Shown here piece by piece: positions 1-9,948 of a stretch of DNA of 64,000 nucleotides (within the stretch, counting starts at the first letter, position 1; each line of letters begins with the position of its first letter). The notes under the pieces are model-generated. The model saw only the letters and a program-made list of their open reading frames with translations. It ran no database searches and was not told the origin of the DNA. The stretch covers positions 744,001 to 808,000 of the forward strand of contig MJGA01000011.1 of the NCBI GenBank assembly GCA_001910725.1, in the 5' to 3' direction. A program made the position numbers and the translations under genes. This DNA is from Phanerodontia chrysosporium (Eukaryota; Basidiomycota; Agaricomycetes; Polyporales; Phanerochaetaceae).

Positions 1-1898
1 TCCCGTGGCAGACAGCCACAGCGTGCAGGGCCATCGTCACAGCGCCAGGCAGCATCCCCACCTCGCCGAGGTCGCTCACGGTCGTCAGCTCCTTCTGAGC
101 CTCAGGCCGGCCCATCTGGCACTCAGCCTTCACTGGCAGAGTCTCGTCCCAGGCGCACCATTAAGCCTCCTGGTGAATGGTGGAAGGTCAAGCCAACCTC
201 GTCTGGCCAGCCTTCACAGCCTGCTCAGCCAGCTCAGCCAGAGCCCATTGCTGAGGAACCTCGTCAAGAGGAGGACGTCCCACTGTCAGACGCCTCTACA
301 GACGAGCTCTGCCTCAGGGCTGCAGCTGCAGGTGACACTTGGCCGGATAGCTGGAGTGCTGCGATGAAGCGACCTGATGCAGAGGAATGGAAGAAGGCAG
401 CTCATGCTGAGATCGAGGCCTTACTTGCCAATGAGACCTGGGAGCCCTGTGCTCTTCCTCCTGGCAAGAAGGCCATCGCCAACCGCTGGGTCTTTGCGCA
501 GAAATTCCTCCCTGACGGCGAGCTGGAACGCTACAAGGCCCGCCTAGTAGTCAAGGGCTATGCTCAACGGCCTGGCTTCGACTATGTGGAGACCTTCGCT
601 CCTACAGCACGAATGGCCTCAATCCGGATCGTCCTTGCGCTGTCTGCACTTGAGGACCTGGACTTGCGCTCCATCGATATCTCCAACGCCTACACCAATG
701 GCGTACTCGAAGAGGAGGTCTACATGCAGCAACCAGAGGGTTCCACTTTGGCCAACCTGGCGACGTCCTGCGGCTCAGGAAAGCACTGTACGGTCTCAAG
801 CAAGCTGGGCGCGTCTGGAACAAGACTCTGCACGCCACACTGCGCGACCTAGGCTTTATCCGGCTCAAATCCGACGCCTCGCTCTATCTCTACCGCAGGG
901 ATGCCACCAGGATCATCATGCCTGTCTTTATCGACGACATTACCATTGCCTCTACTAGTCCTGCTGAGACCGACCGCATTGTGCAACAACTATCCAGCCA
1001 CTACAAGCTGCGCGACCTGGGTCCTACCTCCTTCCTGCTAGGCATTCAGATCACTCGAGACCGCCCCAACCGCCGCATCTCCATTTCGCAGCGTCAGTAC
1101 ATCCTCGACATGCTGGAGAAGTATGGCTTTTCCTCCTGCTCCTCTGTGCAGACACCCATGGATCCTGGCAAGCGGCTGTCTACTGCAGACTGCCCCTCCA
1201 CCCGAGAAGAGCGCGCTGCCGTCCAGAATCTCCCCTACATCAGCGCTGTCGGCTCCCTCATGTACCTCGCCACCTGCACTCGTCCTGACATTGCCTATGC
1301 GGTCTCTGTGCTAGCTCGCTTCAATGCGAACCCTGGCCAGGCCCATTGGCAGGCAGTCAAGCACCTCTTCCGGTATCTCAAGGGTTCTCTCGACCTGCAG
1401 CTCACCTATGGGCCTGCTGCGACGAAAGAGCTCTTTGTGACCTACTCGGATGCTGACTATGCCGGGGACTCTGACACACTGCGCTCAACCGGTGCTTATG
1501 TGGTCATGATGGGCACTGGTGCTGTGGACTGGAGCAGCAAGCTGCAGACTGTGGTGGCCCAGTCCACCACAGAGGCGGAGTACATGGCTGCCAACCAGGC
1601 TGGCCGGGACATTGCCTGGATGCGCAATCTGCTCACAGAGTTTGGCTACAACCTCTCTCACTCGCCATCGACGCTCTACATGGATAACAACTCTGCTATT
1701 GCAGTGGCCAAGAATCCTGAGCACTTTGGGCGATTGAAGCACATGCAGCTGCGCCTCTACTGGCTGCGCGATGTGATAGAGGATGGCCAGATCTCTCCAG
1801 AGTATGTCCAGACTGACCTGATGGTTGCAGACATCCTCACCAAGGCTCTGTCTGTAGCCAAGGTTGCTGCACTCCGTCGCCTTATGGGCTTGCAGTAG
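1..1898 (+). pseudogene. Copia-1 pol, 3' part (integrase tail, reverse transcriptase, RNase H)
   Basis: This is the C-terminal half of a Ty1/copia polyprotein, running in from outside the window. The first 120 codons are a Pro/Ser/Gln-rich linker after the integrase. The RT_2 domain follows (RWVFAQKFLPDGELERYKAR near 495-555, ALYGLKQAGRVW near 785-820, catalytic FIDDI with the two Asp codons at 933-938). RNase H has YSDADYAG near 1444, STTEAEYMAA near 1566 and DNNSAI near 1683. The frame is open from base 1 to about 758, then continues in another frame from about 759 to the stop at 1896-1898. The break is one base, lying in the acidic stretch before the ALYGLKQ motif. No other stops interrupt it, so the copy is young. 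It is followed by a purine tract and its own 3' LTR. Confidence 0.93.
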
Positions 1899-2150
1899 AT
1901 GTGCTCGATGCGGGAGGAGCCCTGTGCAGAGATGTGCTGCATCAGGGGGGAGTGTTAGTTGTGTCCTTTGTGATGCAACCACTTCTCTGCCCTCAGTGGC
2001 ACTCAGTGGCCCAGTGCAGTGGCCAGGAGCATTGACCATGTGCAGTGGCCCTCATGGGCCACTGACAAAGGACTTGCTTTGTACTTCTTCCTTTGTCTCT
2101 TTTCGCTTTTGTTCCTTTGTCCTTAGTTAAGACTCCGACTTGTAGGATAG

Positions 2151-2157
2151 TATATAA
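2151..2157 (+). promoter_or_regulatory. TATA box of LTR-A
   Basis: TATATAAA sits about 200 bp into the LTR at the position expected for the Pol II promoter. The same box is present in the copies near 9326 and 38956, supporting its role as the retrotransposon promoter and U3/R guide. Confidence 0.6.
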
Positions 2158-2207
2158 ACCCTGGGGGTAGTGCCTGAGCCCTTCAGTTGCTCACCCACTA
2201 CCACCAG

Positions 2208-2262
2208 GTCAGTAGTTCTGCCTTCGCTCCAATACACTTAGTTGCTCACCCACTACCACCAG
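2208..2262 (+). other. Intron-like segment inside LTR-A
   Basis: A 55-nt GTCAGT...CCAG segment is bounded by two copies of the same 23-bp direct repeat, so both borders read CCACCAG. Its length fits the introns of this genome. The solo LTR at 9155-9429 has only one repeat copy and exactly lacks these 55 nt. This may be a real leader intron, or simply a tandem duplication that collapses by recombination. Confidence 0.4.
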
Positions 2263-2310
2263 TGTGATTCAGGGCACTCCTGTAGTCGAGTTTAGCTCCT
2301 ACATTGAACA

Positions 2311-3408
2311 CTTGGTGCCTCATTGCTTCAACGAGCTCGCATGTTAGCGTGATAGGTTTTGTTCTGCGCACGCGCACAATGTCAAGATCTGCACTGTCAT
2401 GAGGTGCAAAGAGCCAGTCGTCAAGGGTCGGCGGGTTTGCGCCAACCCCTCTCATCTCAGTGCAGAGGCTTTGTACAAGTTGCGCAAGATGTTCCGGTTT
2501 CAGCTCGTGAACAGTCTCAAGCGGACTCGCCTCGCGCACACTCGACAGGGAGGGGCTTCTACCATCATCATTGACCCAGCAGAAGCGGGCGACGAGGATG
2601 AGGACGAAGGTGGTGTAGAGGAGGCATATGCCAAGGAGGATTTCAAATTAGACGAGCAGGGAAATGCAGTGGTGAGTTAGTTTTTGCTGTCCTGACAGCG
2701 TTGACACGTCTGTTGTAGCATATCCAAGCTCCCTTCGTGCCGACGTCAAGGCAGTCTGAGGCGCAGGCTGAGGGACTTGAGGAGTCGAGTCCTTCATGTT
2801 GCACCGAGAAGCTTCGTGCGCAGTTCGAACACACACGCACTCACAACAAGCAGATCATCGTCACGCCGTGCGGAGTGATCATCGCTCGTTGCACATTCTA
2901 CTTTGCCGAGTCTGTGAGCACCGTCGCGGTAAGTATTCAGTCCCATTGCGATAAACTATACGTTGCTTACCATGAATTGGAAGGAATTTATACAGCGAAC
3001 ATACGAGAACTACCCATACTGCCCAAACCATATCATCTTCGACAACAATTGCCTTTGCGGCGCCATGTACTCGTGACCGGAGACCATTTCTTCGACGATA
3101 TTGGTCTATCGGTTGACCTCTTCCACTTCACGAGTAAACACAAGCAGTCGGACATTTTCTGCCAGGAGCACTGCAATTCTGCCAACTTCGATGAGCTGAA
3201 GACGGAGAATGGTTGGTTCTTCAATTCCTCGATTGCCAAGCAGACGAACGTGTGGCTTGCCAATTACCACTCGATGTTGCAGGAGATGTGTGTTGCCAGG
3301 TATAATTTCTTCCTCGACGAGATGATCATTCGCAAGAACCGTGTGCAGCTTGAGAAGTTCGCTCGGAAGGGTCATCACGTTGGCGTTTGGCCTACTGCCG
3401 CAGTTTAG
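2311..3408 (+). pseudogene. KDZ-transposon-associated cysteine-cluster (CxC5/CxC6-like) gene, truncated
   Basis: The product resembles the zinc-binding cysteine-cluster proteins that travel with fungal KDZ transposases. A C/H array is visible from ELAC near 2328 through RDRFC, AHAHNVKIC, MRCKEPVVKG and CANPSH. An acidic linker follows, then a second block with VTPCGVIIARCTFYFAESVS, HIIFDNNC, DHFFDDIGLSVDLFHF, CQEHCN, NQWF-like NGWFFNSSIAKQTNVWL and RYNFFLDEMI. Two introns fit: 2672-2718 and 2929-2983, both phase 0. The 5' end is cut off exactly at the copia-1 LTR. A TAG interrupts the frame just before RDRFC (near 2345), and a one-base frameshift near 3060 separates HIIFDNNC from DHFFDD. The family assignment is by motif recognition only. 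Confidence 0.65.
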
Positions 3409-3542
3409 AGTAGTTTTAGAGTGGTTCATGGACTACTTGTTGCGAATACACACCTTATCCCGCATGTGCTCGCGATCGCCATAGTCCACCGCCCTCGTCT
3501 CGCGCGGAGATTCAGTACGAGCTTTACACTCCTTCCATGGAC

Positions 3543-3730
3543 ATGGACATGCAGAGATTCTGTGCGCATGCGACCCCCAAGTAACACAACTGTAGTACGG
3601 GATACAGACGGGTGCACGCAAAAATTCTGCGTGCACACCCCACTCGTAGCACAATTGTGGCACGTCAGATGCACGCAGAGATTCTGCGCGCGCACTCCCA
3701 TACCGATAGTGCGCATTCCCTGTACACAAG
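3543..3730. repeat. Left palindrome array (about 60-bp unit, three copies)
   Basis: Three tandem units of about 60 bp each carry a palindromic core around GCAGAGATTCTGTGC: 3551-3565, 3612-3636 (extended perfect arms GTGCACGCA...TGCGTGCAC) and 3671-3693. The reverse complement of the first core is nearly the motif GCACAGAATCTCTGTGC found three times on the far side of the neighbouring gene (7200-7445). Confidence 0.7.
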
Positions 3731-3774
3731 TGAAAGCAGGATGGTCATTTACATTAGAAGTACAATACATTCAG

Positions 3775-6749
3775 TTACTGAAATATCTGTTCAGAGGCCG
3801 CCTCAAGAATACCAAGCAGTGCAGACTTTTTTGTAAGTTCGTAACGCAGCGCTTTACGCCAGGCCGTGATGTTCCTGAGCTCCAGACCCACCGTGTCGCC
3901 ACGATGTAGCGCCTCCAAGAGTGCTTGACGTCGGCGAGTATACCACTCCTCATTTTGCCGCGTCCAGTAGCCGATATGCATGCCGCTTTCCATCCATGTT
4001 GACTGCTTCGGCCACCATGAGCTCTCGGATGCTTGCGCTTGCGAGGAGTCTGGCACAGAGAGTGTCAGCTACACGAGTCTGTATGATACAAAACAGGAAA
4101 CATACTTGTGAACACCCGGTACACGCTGTAGATGTTGTTCATCTCGTCTTTGGAGAGGCAACACGTTTCGTACATGTCCTCTTCAATGGCATATCGTACC
4201 ACGGGCGCCCAGTCGATGGGCTCATGTAGCACTGTTCCCAGGTTGAGCTCCTCGTATGCCAGCTGCCAGATGATCCCACCTTGAGCCAGTGCCGCCTCTG
4301 CGTTCGGACGCGCAAGGACCTCACTGCGCCGCATGACGTAGAGCTTGTAGTCTAGTAGGTTCAGTTTGTATCTGGGTGAGCAAAAATCGAGTCCAGGCCA
4401 CTCTACAGAATGTTGCGCATCTCTCATGCCAACAGATGGGGCTGACTGACGTGAACGCGACCAGAGCACGGTGAAGGGGATACCGCGTTGTACGAGTTCC
4501 TGGACGATGTCTTGTACCATAGGTCCCCAGTGTCGCCGAGCGATTTCCAGAGCTGTGATAGCATTGTGTACCGCCAGCATCCAGTGTTCCTGGACCGCCT
4601 CGCCTATGACGTAGATACTAGCACCAGCGGTGGTCATTCTTTGGCGCACGGTGGCTAACGCCAAGTTTTGAAGTGCGAGGTCGCCAAAATGTCGTGGCGC
4701 GATGTCGGTTCCCGTCAGGTCTTCGCTCAGGACCGATTTAACGAAGGAGATGATGGACTGCACCTCCGGTCCCACAAACCTGCCTGAGATCCAGAACTCA
4801 GCCAGCACACGGAGCGCAAACTTGGCGTCGAGCTCGAACGTGGCGTCAAGCCCACCAGCAGAGACAGGGAGCACCATGGGCGTGAACCCGTAGTGATGCT
4901 TAAGGATGTCGAGGAGGTCATCACATCGCACTGTGACTGCGGCTGGCTCACTGACACTGGCAGCCACAATAGCCTCTGTGTCTTGTGCGATGGCCGAGGC
5001 CAAGTTTGGGTTTGACCTCCCAGGGCTGGGTCTCCGATCGCACACAGAGTTGTTTCAAACAGGTGACCGCGACCGACTCCGCCCTCGCAGTGACGCGACA
5101 CAACGAGAGGACGACAACGCAGCACTGGGAGGAATGCGAGGAGTGCGAGGCAGGCTATGACCACGGGGCGGCGAGCGAGGTCTGTGGGGGAAGCTATGGT
5201 CATGGGACGGTGTGCGATATCTACTGCGGCGAGGCGGCGTGGGAGGGGTGCGAGGGGGGCTGCGACCGCGGGGCGGCGTGCATGGTCTGCCAGGCGGGCT
5301 ATGTGCACGAGGTGGCGTGCGGGATCCAGGGGCATACACATCGTCGTCGTCATTGTTGTCCTCCTCCTCCTCCTCGTAGATAGACTCTGGGGCGAACATG
5401 TCCCAATCTTTGTATTCGTCGTCCACAGGTGTGTTCGGATCGAGGAGAGTGGACACATCCCACTCGTTCTAGAAGTTGTTGTATTTTCTGTGAACCAGCT
5501 TCGTGTCCTTCCACAGTTCCCTGTACTTTTTAACGAACACGGGCTGTCACATCCAATACCCGTTGACCTTGATCCAATGGAAGACCGATGCACCCTTTTT
5601 CGTAGGGTACGCCTTGGCGAGCTCCTCCTTCTCCCTGCGCAAACACTTTTCCCGATCTGCAGAACTCTCCTTGGCCATGCGGACTTGGGCATACTCGTTC
5701 TGATGCTTGAAGAACTCAGCCATGGTCTCCCCACGACGTTGTCGGGATCGTTCAAACAGCGAAGGCGCATTGGGGTCGTTAGTTGCTTGCTGGGATGGGA
5801 GTTTCAGCTGTGTGTCTGCCGACCATTCCTGCGCTGGTGCGATGGACCTCGTCCACAACAGCGCTGCCTCCTTCTCCATCTCCTTGATCTTTATGATCTT
5901 TTCCTCCACGACATGCTTGAGGTCTTCGTACAGCCCAATGGCAACAGGACCACGGAGGCACTTCTCAGGAGCTTGGCCGAAGTAGAACCACATTGGGACA
6001 AATGCCCCACACCGTCGCTGGATTGCATTGAGGTCACTGAGCCACTGAGGCTCTCGTGGCACTGTGAGGTCCACAAAGCATCCGATTCGCAGTGTGTTCC
6101 AATGAAAGCCAGTCCAGGAGCCCTTGAGAAGATCAACCGTGCCTTGTGTGAGAACGCCTCTGTCAGGAAGCTCGAAGTACCAAGGCTTGCTTCGGGCAGG
6201 CGGTACAACATTGTGAAGAATGCAGAATTTGTACAACAAGAGCGAGGCGTTGGTGAGGAACATTGCACAGGACCACAACAATGCATTTCTGCATGCCTTC
6301 CGGGTCGTGTACCGGCAGGCGTAGCCACCACTCATTGGCTGTGGGGGTATTCTCATATCGACTGGCAATAGTAGACCAGACCAGCGAATAATGGCATTGT
6401 CGATATGGCAAAGGAATCGCTCAAGGGATTGCCACCGTTCGCGTGCAGCATCTGAGAGCCCGTATAGAACGACCTTGCCATCGTGGACTGAAAATTTCTC
6501 GATCACAGTGCTGGTTGGCGTGATCTGTTTGAGAATGTTGTTGTTGTATGGCTCACTTCTCGGTAGGAACACCATGTAGAAATAGACGTCCGTCGCCCAG
6601 CGGCACGACATAGCCTCAAAGAGGTTACTGGGTTCACCTCTTGAAGGATAGTCAGGCATGAACGCCTCGGTGGGCGATATCACGGCCTTCAGCTTGTCTC
6701 CGCTGCCTGTGATGAAGACCTGCGGTGTTGTCTGCGACATAGAGGACAT
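3775..6749 (-). pseudogene. Large gene of unknown family with three in-frame stops
   Basis: Not recognised. One continuous minus-strand reading frame runs from a likely ATG at 6747-6749 (MSSMSQTTPQVF) to about 4106. A 56-nt intron (4050-4105) then leads to a last exon ending at 3775, giving roughly 970 residues. The N-terminal 400 residues look globular and rich in W and C. A Lys/Glu-rich helical stretch follows (EEKIIKIKEMEKEAA), then an acidic patch (YEEEEEDNNDDDD), then an Arg/Pro/Ser repeat region with TPPR and SPPR motifs, then a second globular domain. Stops interrupt at 5547-5549 (TGA), about 5468 (TAG) and 5055-5057 (TGA). No frameshift was seen. The even coding character on both sides of each stop argues for one recently disabled gene rather than several genes. 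Confidence 0.6.
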
Positions 6750-6905
6750 TATAGGCTTTGATGCAGTGTCAGTGAGAAGGGCAACAGAAATGCAAGATGT
6801 AAGACATACAAATCGGAAGACGGAACTTGAGCTCAAGCGAGCGGCGGGGTGGGTGAGGCGGGTGACTGGCACAGGTGTTCGATGCGCAGAACGGGGCAGC
6901 AGGCG

Positions 6906-7012
6906 GCAGGGCAGCGAGCGAGGGCATTCAAGATTCAAATGTCAACGCGCAGAACAGAGGGCAGCGAACGGCGGGGCAGCGAGCGAGGGCGTTCGAAATT
7001 CGAACGTCAACG
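6906..7012 (+). repeat. Two-copy 42-bp direct repeat upstream of the unknown gene
   Basis: 6906-6947 and 6971-7012 share GGCAGCGAGCGAGGGC followed by an A/T-flanked ATTC core and GTCAACG. The offset is 65 bp. It lies in the presumed 5' region of the minus-strand gene at 3775-6749. Confidence 0.7.
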
Positions 7013-7199
7013 TGCGGGTGGTTGTTGAAGGCGGGAGGCGGAAGGCGAGAAGCAAGGAATGTTGGAGGAGATGAGCGTGTTTTGCTTGACTCCCACGAGT
7101 TCCCTGACAGGAGCGGTCGTCGAAACGCCACCAGGGTCCTGACGATGATCCGAGGAGGGCCGGATTCCGACCACTGAGCGTCACTCTCTTCAACCTTCA

Positions 7200-7445
7200 A
7201 CCTTCTGCGTCGGGCATCGAGCCCGACGTCCTCGTCGCCCGTCCTTGCACAGAATCTCTGTGCTTGAACGGCGGCGAGCCCTCAGCCACTCCGACGTCCT
7301 CGCCGCCTGTCCTCATCGCCCGTCCTCGTCGCTCCTCTGACGTCCTCGCCGTCCGTCCTCACACAGAATTTCTGTGCTTGAACAACGATAAGCCCTCCAA
7401 CGTCCTCGTCGCTCGTCCTCGCACAGAATCCCTGTGCTTGGATGA
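7200..7445. repeat. Right palindrome array with GCACAGAATCTCTGTGC cores
   Basis: Tandem units of about 60 bp are built from GACGTCCTCGTCGC, a palindromic core, and CTTGAAC. Cores lie at 7247-7263, about 7360-7377 and 7421-7437; one unit between the first two has lost its core. The core matches the left array at 3543-3730. Confidence 0.75.
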
Positions 7446-7709
7446 TCCAATGTGCACTCTGTCTATCGTTCAAGCTCGGTTTCGGTCGCGCACGAAGGCT
7501 CGTAAGTCTTAATGTAACTTTTCATTACTGCAATCATGGCTACACTAATTGGATGGTACTAGACATCACGTGAGTTGACAAAACTAGAAGAGAAAAAATG
7601 CTACACGGGTCAATGGAATTACAAGGGAAGAAACGTCTGTACGGGCACGGCAATATACCAAGTGAGTAAATTACACTTGCACATGGACGAAGGGCAGGAT
7701 TGACTCACC
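7446..7709. other. Non-coding stretch, nothing assigned
   Basis: No gene or repeat is recognised between the right palindrome array and the next gene fragment. Confidence 0.5.
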
Positions 7710-8408
7710 TCATTTCTTGCTATGGCTCTTTGCAGCTTCACAGACCTCGTCGTAGAGATCGCGGTCCACAAGAGCTTCGACCATGGTGCTCCACAAACCC
7801 TCGGGTCGGCAGCCGTGGACTTCAAACTCCGCGATAACATCCTTGGGGACGGCGTTGAAAATGTTCTGATGCTCATGGAACTTTGACCAACCTTTGCGCC
7901 CTCCCTTGTCAGAAAAGTCAAAGCCGAAGATGTCATGAAAGCCAGAGTAGTTGATCTTTTGGTGAAATCTGACCTTGTTCCAATATCTCCAGAAGAGCAA
8001 GGCATGGTCAGAGACATGGAAGGTGTCAGGGAAGCCCTTGCGTGCAGTGACATGCGAGCCGTCTTCAAGCTCTAGGGCGCCCTTGACCTCTTAAGCATCC
8101 TCGATCTCTAGCTCATCCTCTGCGGCGGGCTCTGGAAGAAGCGAGGGAGGCGGGGTCGGTGAGGCATCCAGGAATTCGAGGTCGAGGTCGCAAGCGAATG
8201 GCGCAGGAGAGCCTGTCGATATAGAGATCAGCGGCGAAGCGTACGGGTCCAGTCCAGTGTCGAGCATAGCACAGTCGGCCTTCCACTTCAAGTACATCCT
8301 CGACGGACTGGCTCCGGGGGGGGGGGGGGGGGGAGGGCGGGGAAGACGACAAAGCTTGAATGTCCCAGTCCGACGAACATGTGAAGTCAAACTCGACGGG
8401 CGAGACAC
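7710..8408 (-). pseudogene. Unknown basidiomycete-type protein fragment (GLWSTMV family)
   Basis: Function unknown. One minus-strand frame reads from about 8408 to the stop at 7710. It holds a Pro-rich start, an acidic stretch, then a conserved-looking C-terminal domain with FHVSDHALLFWRYWNK, HDIFGFDFSDKGGRKGWSKF, NAVPKDVIAEFEVHG and GLWSTMVEAL. A TAA at 8091-8093 interrupts it between the acidic stretch and the domain. The 18-G run at 8316-8333 lies in its Pro-rich part. A second fragment with the same GWSKF...IPCEIIYEF signature lies at 9005-9154 on the plus strand, so this is a multi-copy family. The upstream start was not resolved. Confidence 0.45.
8316..8333. repeat. Homopolymer run of 18 G
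   Basis: An uninterrupted G18 tract. On the minus strand it codes a proline run. It is a likely site of length polymorphism or sequencing error. Confidence 0.95.
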
Positions 8409-9004
8409 CCTCTGGTATGACAGGATTGGATGCTTCGGCTCGTGAGCAATTGGCCGACGATCACGAATTGATGCTCACCTTTCTCAAGACCTGGGTCTGT
8501 CTGCAGAATGGGCAGCGGAGGGGGTATGAGGCCTTCTGACCTGGGCGGAACGGTGGCCTTGCCTTGAGTGGATGGGCAGGTGAGTTTGACGTGGACGAGG
8601 AGCAGCGAATCAGCTCACCTTTGCCCTTGTCCAGCTTCCGGACAACTGGCATTGTCGCTGCTGAGGGTAGCGACGGTGAGCTCACCAACCCTAGGTCTGG
8701 CGAAGATGCTAAGGGAGGACCGAGGCCTGCTAAGGCAGCTTGACATTCTGCGACGAGCTGGTGGGCCTTCCGAGATGCAGCGCGTTTCGTTGGGGTGACG
8801 CCCGCGACAAGGCATCACCCAGATACTCTTGAAATGCGGGAGGCTCCTCTATGGTGGCGGAATGCAAGTCGACAATGGTTTCAGCCTTAGCGAGGGATAC
8901 GACCTGGTTGGCCACTTGCCCAAGTCAACCACCGAACTTGTGGTCGAAGCAGCAGAAACCGCCGTCACCGTCGCGTTCGTCTATGACCATGCAGAGCTGT
9001 TCAA

Positions 9005-9154
9005 CTGTTATTGACTGCGAAAGCACTTCCAGCACAGCATTCATTATGAGGCTTTCAAGACTTCCTGCAGAAGGGTGAGTACAATGGCTGGTCAAAGTTC
9101 TACAAACACAAGCAATTCTTTTACGCCATTCCGTGCGAGATCATCTATGAGTTC
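9005..9154 (+). pseudogene. Second fragment of the GWSKF family, cut by a solo LTR
   Basis: About 50 codons resemble the domain encoded at 7710-8000: an Asp/His-rich lead, then GEYNGWSKFYKHKQFFYAIP and CEIIYEF. A TGA lies near 9012 and a frame change near 9050. The reading ends exactly at the LTR-A insertion at 9155, and the expected continuation (the GLWSTMV block) was not found beyond it. Confidence 0.45.
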
Positions 9155-9429
9155 TGTTAGTTGTGTCCTTTGTGATGCAACCACTTCTCTGCCCTCAGTG
9201 GCACCCAGTGGCCCAGTGCAGTGGCTCTCATGGGCCACTGACAAAAGACTTGCTTTGTACTCCTTCCTTTGTCTCTTTGCCTTTGCTCCTTTGTCCTTAG
9301 TTGATACTCCGACCTGTAGGATAGTATATAAACCCTGGGGGTAGTGCCTGAGCCCTTCAGTTGCTCACCCACTACCACCAGTTTGATTCAGGGCACTCCT
9401 GTAGTCGAGTCCAGCTCCTACATTGAACA
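9155..9429 (+). repeat. Solo LTR-A, short form
   Basis: The 275-bp copy starts TGTTAGTTGTG and ends TACATTGAACA. Relative to 1953-2310 it lacks about 28 bp of the CAGTGG-rich part and exactly the 55-nt intron-like segment, keeping one copy of the direct repeat. The flanks AGTTC and GTTTT do not make a clear target duplication. Confidence 0.88.
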
Positions 9430-9948
9430 GTTTTGAAAGTAATTACAGTCTCTAAAGGTCTGTGCCCGCGCTCTGATAAATATAAGTTATACATTGGTTA
9501 TGAGCTATGTGACATACTCATTGTATGCCACAGCGAGGACTACTCGATAATGTGCACAAACATGGAGTTACCAGATAAGCCATTAAACACTGCTGCATAG
9601 AAGACCATAAAGCAAGGAGGACTGTACAGATGAACTATAATGTCAACGAGTCAGACATTAGCAAGCCAAATAATGACAATGTTGAGAAGTCAGGCACAGG
9701 TGAGGCAAACAGCAATACCAACGTGAACAATATATGCAATTGGAAGAGTGACAATAACATATATGGGAAAAAGGGTAAAGAGGAGTCCAATAATGATCTC
9801 ACTAATCAGCAAGATCTGCAGAAGTAACTTGCAACTAAGGTAATACTCTGCACTACTCCTTGTTTGTGTTGATTGCTGTTCATCTTGCGTGATACAGTAC
9901 AAGTTGTGCAATTGGCACTTGAAACAAGCCCTGCCATCAACACAGATA
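9430..9948. other. AT-rich stretch, nothing assigned
   Basis: No convincing gene. A 53-codon open stretch follows the LTR but has no recognisable similarity. Confidence 0.5.

Larger units (their letters stand above)
1953..2310 (+). repeat. LTR-A, 3' LTR of copia-1
   Basis: The 358-bp LTR starts TGTTAGTTGTG and ends ACATTGAACA. It lies 54 bp after the pol stop, just behind the purine-rich primer tract near 1944-1952. The first 110 bp are rich in CAGTGG/CCACTG motifs. Related copies occur at 9155-9429, 12069-12152 (minus fragment), 12584-12861 (minus), 13279-13563 and the split copy 38772-45601. The segment AGTTGCTCACCCACTACCAC occurs twice, 55 bp apart. The 5' LTR is outside the window, so the target duplication cannot be checked. 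Confidence 0.92.

Noticed and set aside
5157..6371. A 404-codon open frame on the plus strand
   Set aside because: It is the mirror of the minus-strand unknown gene; its composition (Arg/Val-rich, no domain) and the intron and continuity on the other strand favour the minus reading.
8250..8450. Gly-rich plus-strand protein over the G18 run
   Set aside because: The glycine stretch is only the homopolymer; the flanks have no coding character in that frame.
9155..9434. Target-site duplication around the solo LTR-A
   Set aside because: AGTTC and GTTTT share too little to call a duplication.
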